From positions 1 to 28,310 of the forward strand of contig JAZQGO010000029.1 of the NCBI GenBank assembly GCA_045540055.1: a stretch of 28,310 nucleotides of DNA, written 5' to 3'. Positions within the stretch are counted from its first letter, which is position 1. The number at the start of each line of letters is the position of its first letter. Shown here in pieces: positions 7,969 through 14,403 of the stretch. This DNA is from SIG565 sp045540055 (GTDB taxonomy: Bacteria > Bacillota > Clostridia > Oscillospirales > Acutalibacteraceae). Under the pieces are notes generated by a model. It did no database searches, had not been told where the DNA came from, and saw only the letters and a program-made list of their open reading frames with translations. A program made the position numbers and the translations under genes.

Positions 7969-9504
7969 CTAAATTTTGATGTATGGCTCGTCAACCGATT
8001 CGTCTTTTTCGAATTTGTAGAATTTACAGTCTTCCCAATACTTGCCGTCAATGAGCAAATTAACATCCTCGTCTGTCGCCATATAATATCTAAAGCCGTC
8101 CCAGCCGCCCGTACAACCCTCAAGGTCTTTGCAGTGATGGGCGATTTTATCACCTGCGTGATAAATTTCGTTTCTTAAAAAGTGCATACCGTTACCCTTG
8201 CGGAACATACGACCACTTGAAACAACATTACGGCTATTTGCAAACAGGTTATCCCTGAACTCAACATTGCTGAACTGACATACCGTTTGCTGAGGATCGC
8301 CGTAAAAGAAGGTGTATGCCTCATCGGGGCGCTGATGGCTCCAGCCGTAGCCGTTGTTTATACATATATTGTCGTAAATATCGACATCCTTCATCTCGAC
8401 CTTGTGACCCTGCGTAACCTTTTGTATTGCCAGCCAAAGCTCGAAGGAATAGTGACAGCAGTCGGTCAAATTGCCGTGCCAATCAATATTTTGCATAACA
8501 ATGTCACGATCTAATTCTGCGCTCATATACTGTGCGGTTATAGCCGCATCATATATTTGCGAGAAGTAGCAGCCCTTAACCACATAATTATCGCAGCCGC
8601 CGTACACCTCAATGCCGTTGCCGAGACGGGTGGTGTCATCGCCGAAAGGCTTATTCCAATTCATCATTTCGTGTTCGGGGAACTGGTTTGAGCCGCCTAT
8701 CCACGAAATTTCACAATTCTGTATAGTTATATCGTGGCCTCGGTGTGCTATTGCGTGAATGCCTGTATATTTAAGGCAAAGATTGTCAATTACAACGCCA
8801 CGACCTTCACCGGTGACAATAAAATGTCTGAGCACTAATTCTATGCCGTCAAACACGGCGCCGGGGTTGCCGTCTTCACAATAAAGGTAAAGATGCTCGT
8901 CGTCATAGTTATGATAAAACTCGAGGTCACCCTTTAAATCACGGTGGTTAGTAAAGGGAGTTCTGCCGCGTGAAACTACCGTTCTGCCGTTGAATACATC
9001 GTGCTTACCGTCACAGCGCACACCCTCTTTTTTGTTTTTACAGACCTTTATACCCCACAATTGGCCGTCATTGATAACCACACAACCTACATCACGCACA
9101 TAAGGGAGTAGCGGGCGATACATCCACACGTTTTTATACTGTGTTTCAACCCAGTCATCCTCATTTGCAGCATCAACCGAGCCGTAAATCTTTGGCTTTT
9201 CTCCCTCGCCGTATGCAGAATAATAAACCCCGTCCTGTATATTTATGGTGCCACGCCACAGTCCACCACGGCGGAACAGCACAACATCCCCCGCCTCATA
9301 GTCATGAAACTTGGTCTTTTCGACACTTTTCCAAGCGGTTTCGGGCGTTAAGCCGTCAAGTGTATCGTCACCGTTTATACTGTCTATATAATAATATCTT
9401 TTTGCATCCTTCGGATAATCCGACTCTGCATTCAATATCTTTTCTTTTCTCTCTTTTGCTTTCGCTCGAACTGTTTCGAGCTTACTTTTATCAGCTATTT
9501 GCAT
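7969..9504 (-). CDS. Cytoplasmic right-handed beta-helix protein (first of a tandem pair)
   Basis: This 511-residue protein lacks a signal peptide. It has a basic/acidic N-terminal helix (about 5-30), then YYYIDSINGDDTLDGLTPET and a VVLFRRGGLWRG cap strand, then a beta-helix. The conserved blocks GIHAIAHRG, ISWIGGSNQF, RLGNGIEVYGGC, YDAAITAQYM and SHQRPDEA match its downstream paralogue almost in register, indicating tandem duplication. The ATG at 9504 is chosen because CGGAGG lies 6-7 bases upstream; a longer frame to 9570 has no suitable site and would overlap the promoter. Together with the lipoprotein at 999-2492 it forms a three-member family split between outside and inside the cell. 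The substrate is unknown. Confidence 0.85.
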   Translation of the reverse strand: MQIADKSKLETVRAKAKERKEKILNAESDYPKDAKRYYYIDSINGDDTLDGLTPETAWKSVEKTKFHDYEAGDVVLFRRGGLWRGTINIQDGVYYSAYGEGEKPKIYGSVDAANEDDWVETQYKNVWMYRPLLPYVRDVGCVVINDGQLWGIKVCKNKKEGVRCDGKHDVFNGRTVVSRGRTPFTNHRDLKGDLEFYHNYDDEHLYLYCEDGNPGAVFDGIELVLRHFIVTGEGRGVVIDNLCLKYTGIHAIAHRGHDITIQNCEISWIGGSNQFPEHEMMNWNKPFGDDTTRLGNGIEVYGGCDNYVVKGCYFSQIYDAAITAQYMSAELDRDIVMQNIDWHGNLTDCCHYSFELWLAIQKVTQGHKVEMKDVDIYDNICINNGYGWSHQRPDEAYTFFYGDPQQTVCQFSNVEFRDNLFANSRNVVSSGRMFRKGNGMHFLRNEIYHAGDKIAHHCKDLEGCTGGWDGFRYYMATDEDVNLLIDGKYWEDCKFYKFEKDESVDEPYIKI

Positions 9505-9556
9505 ACTTTTCCTCCGAGTACAGTCTGTCGGGCGTGTTAAAACCACACCTAATAAA

Positions 9557-9585
9557 TTTATACCATACAAAGACTGTTATAGCAA
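9557..9585 (-). promoter_or_regulatory. Extended -10 promoter for the beta-helix gene pair
   Basis: On the minus strand TTGCTA (9580-9585), a 17-base spacer ending TGG and TATAAA (9557-9562) precede the start codon by about 50 bases. Confidence 0.6.
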
Positions 9586-9651
9586 GTGATTTCGTCATAT
9601 TTTTTTAACTTTTTAAGTGTGCAGTCATTAGTCAAAGACTTCTTTGCTTGT

Positions 9652-9682
9652 AAAAAAACACCGGCCACAGCCGGTGTTTTTT
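9652..9682 (-). terminator. Terminator of spoIIID
   Basis: AAAACACCGGC (9655-9665) pairs with GCCGGTGTTTT (9670-9680) around a four-base loop, with a T-run on the minus strand. The spoIIID stop codon overlaps the hairpin's base. Its sequence resembles the terminator at 11026-11060. Confidence 0.85.
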
Positions 9683-9929
9683 ATTCGCCTTTGTATTTTC
9701 TTTTGGTTGCCATTCCACCGCGTATGTGGCGCTCGCTTTTGTTTTTGTCAAGCACCGTTTTTACCCTCGCATAAAGTTGTGGGTCACTACGCGCCAGACG
9801 CTCGGTAACATCCTTATGTACGGTAGATTTGCTGATCCCGTACTTCTTACCCGCGGCGCGTACAGTCGCGCCCGTTGCGGCAATAAATTCGCCTAATTGC
9901 ACCGCCCTATCCTGTGCTAATTCTCTCAT
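9681..9929 (-). CDS. spoIIID: Sporulation transcriptional regulator SpoIIID
   Basis: This is an 82-residue DNA-binding protein of the SpoIIID family (about 93 residues in Bacillus subtilis). SpoIIID acts in the mother cell, repressing part of the early sigma-E regulon and activating later genes including sigK. The helix-turn-helix spans about residues 20-44, with GISKSTVHKDVTERL nearly identical to the Bacillus GVSKSTVHKDLTERL; the basic tail RHIRGGMATKRKYK matches the DNA-contacting C-terminal region. The ATG at 9929 is used because AGGAG lies 8 bases upstream; a longer frame to 10001 would run through the promoter. It has its own terminator and a sigma-E-like promoter, so it looks independent of the carbohydrate genes around it. 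It is the best evidence in the window that the organism forms endospores. Confidence 0.95.
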   Translation of the reverse strand: MRELAQDRAVQLGEFIAATGATVRAAGKKYGISKSTVHKDVTERLARSDPQLYARVKTVLDKNKSERHIRGGMATKRKYKGE

Positions 9930-9956
9930 ACACTCAACTCCTAAAAGGACTACTAA

Positions 9957-9986
9957 ATTGTATGATAGAATTTGCTTTTTTATGTC
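9957..9986 (-). promoter_or_regulatory. Sigma-E-like promoter of spoIIID
   Basis: On the minus strand a -10 CATACAAT (9957-9964) matches the sigma-E consensus, with GACATAA (9980-9986) 15 bases upstream. In Bacillus spoIIID is transcribed by sigma-E, so this agrees with known biology. TTGACA at the same place could also serve as a sigma-A -35, but no matching -10 sits at 16-18 bases. Confidence 0.65.
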
Positions 9987-10013
9987 AAAGGGCTGGTACA
10001 ATATATTTATCTT

Positions 10014-10054
10014 GTCGCCAAACAGCGAGGAGACACCGTCAATAGTTTGGCAAC
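10014..10054. repeat. Inverted repeat spanning the mutarotase stop codon
   Basis: GTCGCCAAAC (10014-10023) and GTTTGGCAAC (10045-10054) can form a ten-pair stem (one G-T) around a 21-base loop. No T-run follows, so it is not a classical terminator; it may be a transcript-end structure. Confidence 0.4.
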
Positions 10055-10896
10055 ACGCTTATTTTATGCATTTTAGTGTATTTTTTGTTTTTCTTAAGGG
10101 TTATAATACCTTCTTTTTCGCTTATCTCTCCACTACAGCCGTGCCCGTCGGGCAAGCCAGCCCATGGCTCTAAACAGATATACTCTGCCCCCGGCTTATG
10201 CGTTATAACAAAACATCCGACACTCGGAAATTTAAGAGCGATTCGCTGACCGTTTATTCGGTTTCGCAAAATAAGGCTGCGAGAACTCAGGTCGCTAAAA
10301 ATAAGTGGATTATTTTCAAAATGTTTTTCATAAATCGGCAGTTGTCTTGAAGACTTGATTATAGGCTGAGTTTCGCCACTTAAAAGCCCGTCGGCAATTA
10401 GTTCGTTATTAAGTGTTTCTTTTCTTGGGAAAAGTATATCGTAATTTTCGACTGTACCTTCACAGGCATACGCCTCGTGCGAACCGATAGAAAAATACAT
10501 ATCACTCTGACCCAGATTTTTAACCGTATATCTTACTATGAGTTGCCTTTTAAGCAATGTAAAGGTTACGGTCAGTTCAAAATCAAACGGATACACCTTT
10601 AAGGTTTCCTCATCTGATACAAGGCTTAGTGTTACCGACGATCTGCTAAGCAGCTTAACCTCAAACTCCTTATCCTTAGCGAAGCCGTGCTTTGCCATCT
10701 CATAGGTCTGGCCGTTATAGGTATATTTACCGTCCTTAAGACCACCGCAAATTGGGAAAAGAACGGCGCCGTGACTGTCCCAGGTGCTTTCATTCTTCTG
10801 CCAGATAAGCTCCCTTTCACCTTCCTTAAGACTCGCAATCTGGGCGCCGTTTTCGTCAATCCTTGCGGTTAGGTATTTATTTCTGAGTTTTATCAT
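10039..10896 (-). CDS. Aldose 1-epimerase (galactose mutarotase) family protein, LacX-like
   Basis: This 285-residue cytoplasmic protein has the beta-supersandwich of aldose 1-epimerases, which interconvert alpha and beta anomers of hexoses such as galactose and so feed the Leloir pathway. Expected residues are His70 in KHGF, His140 in GSHEAY and the general base Glu243 in CLEPWAG. The overall form is closer to the LacX/YihR-type short epimerases than to classical GalM. AGGAG lies ten bases before the ATG at 10896. Its place between an alpha-galactosidase region and two sugar importers fits handling of released galactose. The substrate could equally be another hexose or a hexose phosphate. 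It has its own promoter, downstream of the terminator of the importer operon. Confidence 0.88.
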   Translation of the reverse strand: MIKLRNKYLTARIDENGAQIASLKEGERELIWQKNESTWDSHGAVLFPICGGLKDGKYTYNGQTYEMAKHGFAKDKEFEVKLLSRSSVTLSLVSDEETLKVYPFDFELTVTFTLLKRQLIVRYTVKNLGQSDMYFSIGSHEAYACEGTVENYDILFPRKETLNNELIADGLLSGETQPIIKSSRQLPIYEKHFENNPLIFSDLSSRSLILRNRINGQRIALKFPSVGCFVITHKPGAEYICLEPWAGLPDGHGCSGEISEKEGIITLKKNKKYTKMHKISVLPNY

Positions 10897-10926
10897 ATCA
10901 AAGCCGCTCCTACCTTGTTTTATAAA

Positions 10927-10955
10927 ATGATATCATACTTTCGTGCTTTGCACAA
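10927..10955 (-). promoter_or_regulatory. Extended -10 promoter for the mutarotase gene
   Basis: On the minus strand TTGTGC (10950-10955), a 17-base spacer and TATCAT (10927-10932), with TG one base before the -10. The leader is short, about 25 bases. TTGTGC-AAA-GCACGA forms a near-perfect dyad across the -35. Confidence 0.55.
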
Positions 10956-10956
10956 C

Positions 10957-11018
10957 AAAAGCGCTAATCCTCGTATTTTCATATGCCATTCTCCTTTAGT
11001 AAAGCGCTTAAACGCTTT
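10957..11018. promoter_or_regulatory. Two AAAGCGCTWA words upstream of the mutarotase promoter (LacI/CcpA-like cores)
   Basis: AAAGCGCTAA (10958-10967) abuts the -35 box and AAAGCGCTTA (11001-11010) lies 43 bases away, inside the wider inverted repeat AAAGCG-cttaaa-CGCTTT (11001-11018). The AnCGnT core is typical of LacI-family and CcpA operators, but the outer bases of a cre site are missing. Confidence 0.3.
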
Positions 11019-11025
11019 TCTGTCT

Positions 11026-11060
11026 AAAAAACACCGGTCACAAGGTAACCGGTGTTTTTT
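11026..11060 (-). terminator. Terminator of the eight-gene importer operon
   Basis: AAAAAACACCGGT (11026-11038) pairs with ACCGGTGTTTTTT (11048-11060) around a nine-base loop, giving a T-run on the minus strand, just beyond the stop at 11070. Confidence 0.88.
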
Positions 11061-11069
11061 GTTAGTCAA

Positions 11070-12413
11070 TTATTTTTCAAGCTTGGTTAATGCACTGTTA
11101 AGCTGAGTAACAGCATCGTTGATGATGTACTCACGCTCCTGCAGCCAGATTGTAAGCTGAGCAGGATCGACATTTCTGTAGATACTGACGTTTGAATAAC
11201 CGCCTGTAGAGCCCATCAAATGACAAGAGTTGTTGAATGAGCGTTTGGGCATGGTCATAAGGTCCATATACATCTCTTTAACCTGTTCGCTAAAGAAAAA
11301 GTTTGTACCTGTTGTATCGTAGTTAGAGAAGTCGAGATAGTAAGCCAAGAAGTAGGGAACAGCCTTCGGGTTGGGTGCATCAATCGGCACACCGAACGCA
11401 AGGTCTTCAATCAGCGGTACATAATAATCGTCCTTGGAACCGAAGGTCGGTGCCGGAACACCTGCTAACTGACCGCGACGGCGAGTCTTGCTGTAATAAC
11501 CTGAAGAGGTCTGAACAGCAGTAGCATCCATAGCCGCGAACAAGGTCTTCTGGTTTGCTGTATCAAATTTATCCTGAGCTTCTGTGAATACGCGGCTCTT
11601 CTTGTTTTCAAGTGAGAACTGCCATTTTTCGAGAATTTTGGCATCTGTAAGGTCAACAGAATACTGCTTGCCATCGTACTTCATCCAGTCAAGACCGGCT
11701 GTCATAGCGGGAAGATCGCCGTAGGGAAGCATAGCGAAGCCTGTGTATTCAGGATCGGTCTTAACCCACTCTTCGCACATTTCTACCATCTTATCCCAGG
11801 TCCACTCGCCTTTTTTCCAAAGCTCGTAAGGATCGTCATAGCCGTATTCTTCCATAGTATCGGTGTTATAGAATATAATTGCCGGCAGGAAGAAGGGTGA
11901 ATACTTGAGGTTAACACCGTAACATGTACCGTCTACAGAATATCTTGCTTCTGTTTCCTTATCCCAAGCCTTATCGCTGAAATCAAAGCCTGTAGTTGAA
12001 ATCGGCTGTAATGACTTGAGGTTAGCGGGTGTAGGTGCCTTCATACGAATAACATCAGGTGAATCACCTGTGGCTATGTATGAAGCGAGCGCAGAATTGT
12101 ACTCAGCACCGTAATTTTTAACGATGATTTGAACATCAATGCCTGTTTTCTCTTCAAAGTCCTCGATTACGGCCTTCTCTTCACGCTGCATCGGGTCATA
12201 CCAATTAAGAAACTTTATTGTTGTACCCTTAAGCTCTTCAGGCATTGAAGCGAGCAGTGCATCTGAGTCTAAGTCGTACTCGTCAAGCTGAATGGACGAA
12301 GCGCCTTTGTTACCGTCGCCTTTGTTACCGTCGCCTTTGTCACATGCTGCAAAAGAGAACACCATAGCAAGAACGAGCAAAACGGCAAACGACTTTTTAA
12401 TAAAGTTAAACAT
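11070..12413 (-). CDS. Sugar ABC importer solute-binding lipoprotein (CUT1, second system)
   Basis: This 447-residue protein belongs to solute-binding family 1 (MalE-like), which captures oligosaccharides outside the membrane. The signal peptide ends in a lipobox with Cys24, followed by a GDGNKGDGNKG linker encoded by a 15-base tandem repeat. The mature domain starts with TIKFLNWYDPMQREEKAV and contains family features such as EKTGIDVQIIV, TGDSPDVIRM and ELWKKGEWTWDKMVEMCEE. It is the last gene of the operon, following the second MalF/MalG pair, with a 59-base gap holding a small AT-rich hairpin and an excellent AGGAGGT site. High expression relative to the permeases would be normal for a binding protein. 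The ligand cannot be read from sequence. Confidence 0.9.
   Translation of the reverse strand: MFNFIKKSFAVLLVLAMVFSFAACDKGDGNKGDGNKGASSIQLDEYDLDSDALLASMPEELKGTTIKFLNWYDPMQREEKAVIEDFEEKTGIDVQIIVKNYGAEYNSALASYIATGDSPDVIRMKAPTPANLKSLQPISTTGFDFSDKAWDKETEARYSVDGTCYGVNLKYSPFFLPAIIFYNTDTMEEYGYDDPYELWKKGEWTWDKMVEMCEEWVKTDPEYTGFAMLPYGDLPAMTAGLDWMKYDGKQYSVDLTDAKILEKWQFSLENKKSRVFTEAQDKFDTANQKTLFAAMDATAVQTSSGYYSKTRRRGQLAGVPAPTFGSKDDYYVPLIEDLAFGVPIDAPNPKAVPYFLAYYLDFSNYDTTGTNFFFSEQVKEMYMDLMTMPKRSFNNSCHLMGSTGGYSNVSIYRNVDPAQLTIWLQEREYIINDAVTQLNSALTKLEK
12303..12340 (-). repeat. 15-base tandem repeat in the binding-protein linker
   Basis: Just over two exact copies of a 15-base unit (GCCTTTGTTACCGTC on the plus strand) encode the repeated GDGNK after the lipidated cysteine. 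Slippage here would change only the tether length. Confidence 0.75.
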
Positions 12414-12433
12414 TAAATTTACCTCCTAACCAA

Positions 12434-12459
12434 AAACATATGTTAATTTTAATATGTTT
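12434..12459 (-). other. Intercistronic AT-rich hairpin before the solute-binding gene
   Basis: AAACATAT (12434-12441) and ATATGTTT (12452-12459) form an eight-pair stem with a ten-base loop between the last permease gene and the binding-protein gene. It could be a processing or stability element that sets the higher level of the binding protein; it has only a short T-run. Confidence 0.35.
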
Positions 12460-12472
12460 GGCTAAAAATATT

Positions 12473-13447
12473 TTAACCGACAATACCAACTCTGTCAATA
12501 CTTTTAATAAATTGCTTTTGTAGGATACAATACATAAGCAGCATCGGCAGAATAACGAGGAAACACGCAGCCATTACTATACCGATGGTCGCGCGGTTGT
12601 ACTTACCGTATTTAACACCCTCAACGCCCGATTCAAGTATCGTGAATATTCGAGATAACTGAACCGACAGAGGATAGTTATCTGACATAAATAAGCTCGA
12701 AAGATATGTATCGTTCCAGTGCCAGATAACGCTGAATATTGTAACGGTAAGGAAAATTGTACCGGAAGAAGGGACAACGATGGTGAGGAAGGTTTTAAGC
12801 GGACCTGCACCGTCGATTGAGGCTGCCTCTTCAAGCTCTTTCGGAAGTCCCTTAAAGAACTGAACATACATATATGTAAAGAGACCTGCCTTAAGGCCGA
12901 CCGCAAATATACTCGGCAGATAAAACGCCCACGGCGTATTGAGCAGATTGGGTCTGAGCTCTGCGCCGACCAGATCGCCTATAAAGCCTAAAATCCCGAA
13001 AACGTCGAGATATCTCATATCAACCATAAGCGGAACCATTATCATCTGTGTAGGAATAAGAATGGTAACAATGAGCATACCCATAAGGAGCTTCTTTTCT
13101 TTAAACTCAAAACGGGCAAGACCGTATGCCGTAATTGAACACATAACAATCTCGATAAATGCGCTTATTATTTCTATCTTAAAGGTAGTCCAGAAGGTGT
13201 TGAGATAGTCAAGCGCCTTAAATGCAACAACAAAGTTGTTAAGTGAGAAGTTTTTCGGGACCCATATAACAGTAGGGTCAACGAAGTCCTGTGCACCGCG
13301 TATTGCCGAGCTTATCATATAAAGCATCGGGTAAAGCAGAATGTAACTTATAGACAGCAGGAACACCCAACGAATAATGGATGTTACAAACTTAAAAGCC
13401 TTTTCCTTCGCTTTACGGGAGGTAAGTTTTGTTTTTGGTGTTTTCAT
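12473..13447 (-). CDS. CUT1 ABC permease, MalG type (second system)
   Basis: This is a 324-residue inner-membrane permease with six predicted helices. It pairs with the product of the preceding gene to form the transport channel. The EAA loop that docks the ATPase lies at about residues 205-225 (EELEEAASIDGAGPLKTFL, then IVVP), the normal MalG position. The start follows GGAGGAGAGG. It is separated from the MalF-type gene by 16 bases and belongs to the operon 11070-23590. No ATPase gene is nearby, so it probably relies on a shared MsmX/MalK-type ATPase encoded elsewhere, as many Bacillota CUT1 systems do. Confidence 0.93.
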   Translation of the reverse strand: MKTPKTKLTSRKAKEKAFKFVTSIIRWVFLLSISYILLYPMLYMISSAIRGAQDFVDPTVIWVPKNFSLNNFVVAFKALDYLNTFWTTFKIEIISAFIEIVMCSITAYGLARFEFKEKKLLMGMLIVTILIPTQMIMVPLMVDMRYLDVFGILGFIGDLVGAELRPNLLNTPWAFYLPSIFAVGLKAGLFTYMYVQFFKGLPKELEEAASIDGAGPLKTFLTIVVPSSGTIFLTVTIFSVIWHWNDTYLSSLFMSDNYPLSVQLSRIFTILESGVEGVKYGKYNRATIGIVMAACFLVILPMLLMYCILQKQFIKSIDRVGIVG

Positions 13448-13463
13448 TTTAACCTCTCCTCCC

Positions 13464-14390
13464 TTAATTCCATTTCTTCAGGCAAAGTTTATTGTAAACT
13501 GCCAAGACTATCGACATTATTATAACAACAATTACGAAGTAGAACCACAGCATTGCCGATGATTTATCGTAAACAAGCTGATCCTCCATAAGATTAAATG
13601 CCGAGCTCATAATACCCTGCTTTCTGGTAAAAATATCTATCATGGTATAAACCATAACAAGCAATATCGTATTACCCAGCATCGGTATTGTAATGTACCA
13701 GAATTCCTCCCACTTAGAAGCGCCTTCAACCTTAGACACCTCATAAAGCTGGTCCGGAATAGTCTGAAGACCTGCGATAAAGAGAACTATCTGAATACCG
13801 CAGTTCCAAAGCAGGTTAAATATACTGCCGATATAGCCGCCGACAATGTTGGTAATATCCTCAGGCAGACCTAAGTTACCCAGAATTTCATCGAAGTCGA
13901 TCATCGATGAACCATAGTTACCCGCACCCGAAGAATTGGCCGAAGAGGTAACAAGACTTACATCGATATACTCTGATGTGAGCAGGCTAAGTATAACACC
14001 CGTTGCGATAATTACAGGCAGGAAGAATATTGCACGAGCCACCATTCTGCCTGCGAATTTCTGGTTAAGAATGATTGCAAGAATCAAACTCAGCGCAACT
14101 ATAATAGGCAACTGAACCATAAAATTCGAAATAGCGCTTTTAAGATTATTAAGGTAATTCGGGTCTTTGTTGATAATGTAATCGTACCATTCAAGGCCGA
14201 CCCACTGAGTAGAAAGACCGCCCGATCCCAACGCCACATTCGAGAAGGAATATATAATAGAGGTAATGAGCGGAACTATAAAGAACAGTACAAGACCTAT
14301 CTCCCATGGGAGAACGAACAGTCTGCCGTAACGGCTTTTGAGTTGCTCAACGCCTTTTTTCTTTTTTATCTTTTTAATTTTTTCAGCCAC
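13464..14390 (-). CDS. CUT1 ABC permease, MalF type (second system)
   Basis: This is a 308-residue permease with a lysine-rich cytoplasmic N-terminus, six predicted membrane helices and an EAA loop at about residues 215-238 (YEVSKVEGASKWEEFWYI). The helix 3-4 region carries an extended serine/glycine-rich loop (about residues 147-180) not usual in short MalF homologues. The start is a GTG. Two are possible (14399 and 14390); 14390 is chosen because the AGGGGGG site would touch the first one. The stop of the preceding DUF5696 gene (TAG) is part of that site, so translation is probably coupled. The partner is the MalG-type protein at 12473-13447. Confidence 0.92.
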   Translation of the reverse strand: MAEKIKKIKKKKGVEQLKSRYGRLFVLPWEIGLVLFFIVPLITSIIYSFSNVALGSGGLSTQWVGLEWYDYIINKDPNYLNNLKSAISNFMVQLPIIVALSLILAIILNQKFAGRMVARAIFFLPVIIATGVILSLLTSEYIDVSLVTSSANSSGAGNYGSSMIDFDEILGNLGLPEDITNIVGGYIGSIFNLLWNCGIQIVLFIAGLQTIPDQLYEVSKVEGASKWEEFWYITIPMLGNTILLVMVYTMIDIFTRKQGIMSSAFNLMEDQLVYDKSSAMLWFYFVIVVIIMSIVLAVYNKLCLKKWN

Positions 14391-14403
14391 ACTGTTCACC
14401 CCC

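Noticed and set aside
10920..10982. 20-codon minus-strand frame with AAAGGAG upstream of its ATG, just before the mutarotase gene
   Set aside because: The likely mutarotase promoter lies inside it, so the transcript would begin at its end; a leader-peptide role would need a different promoter, which was not seen.
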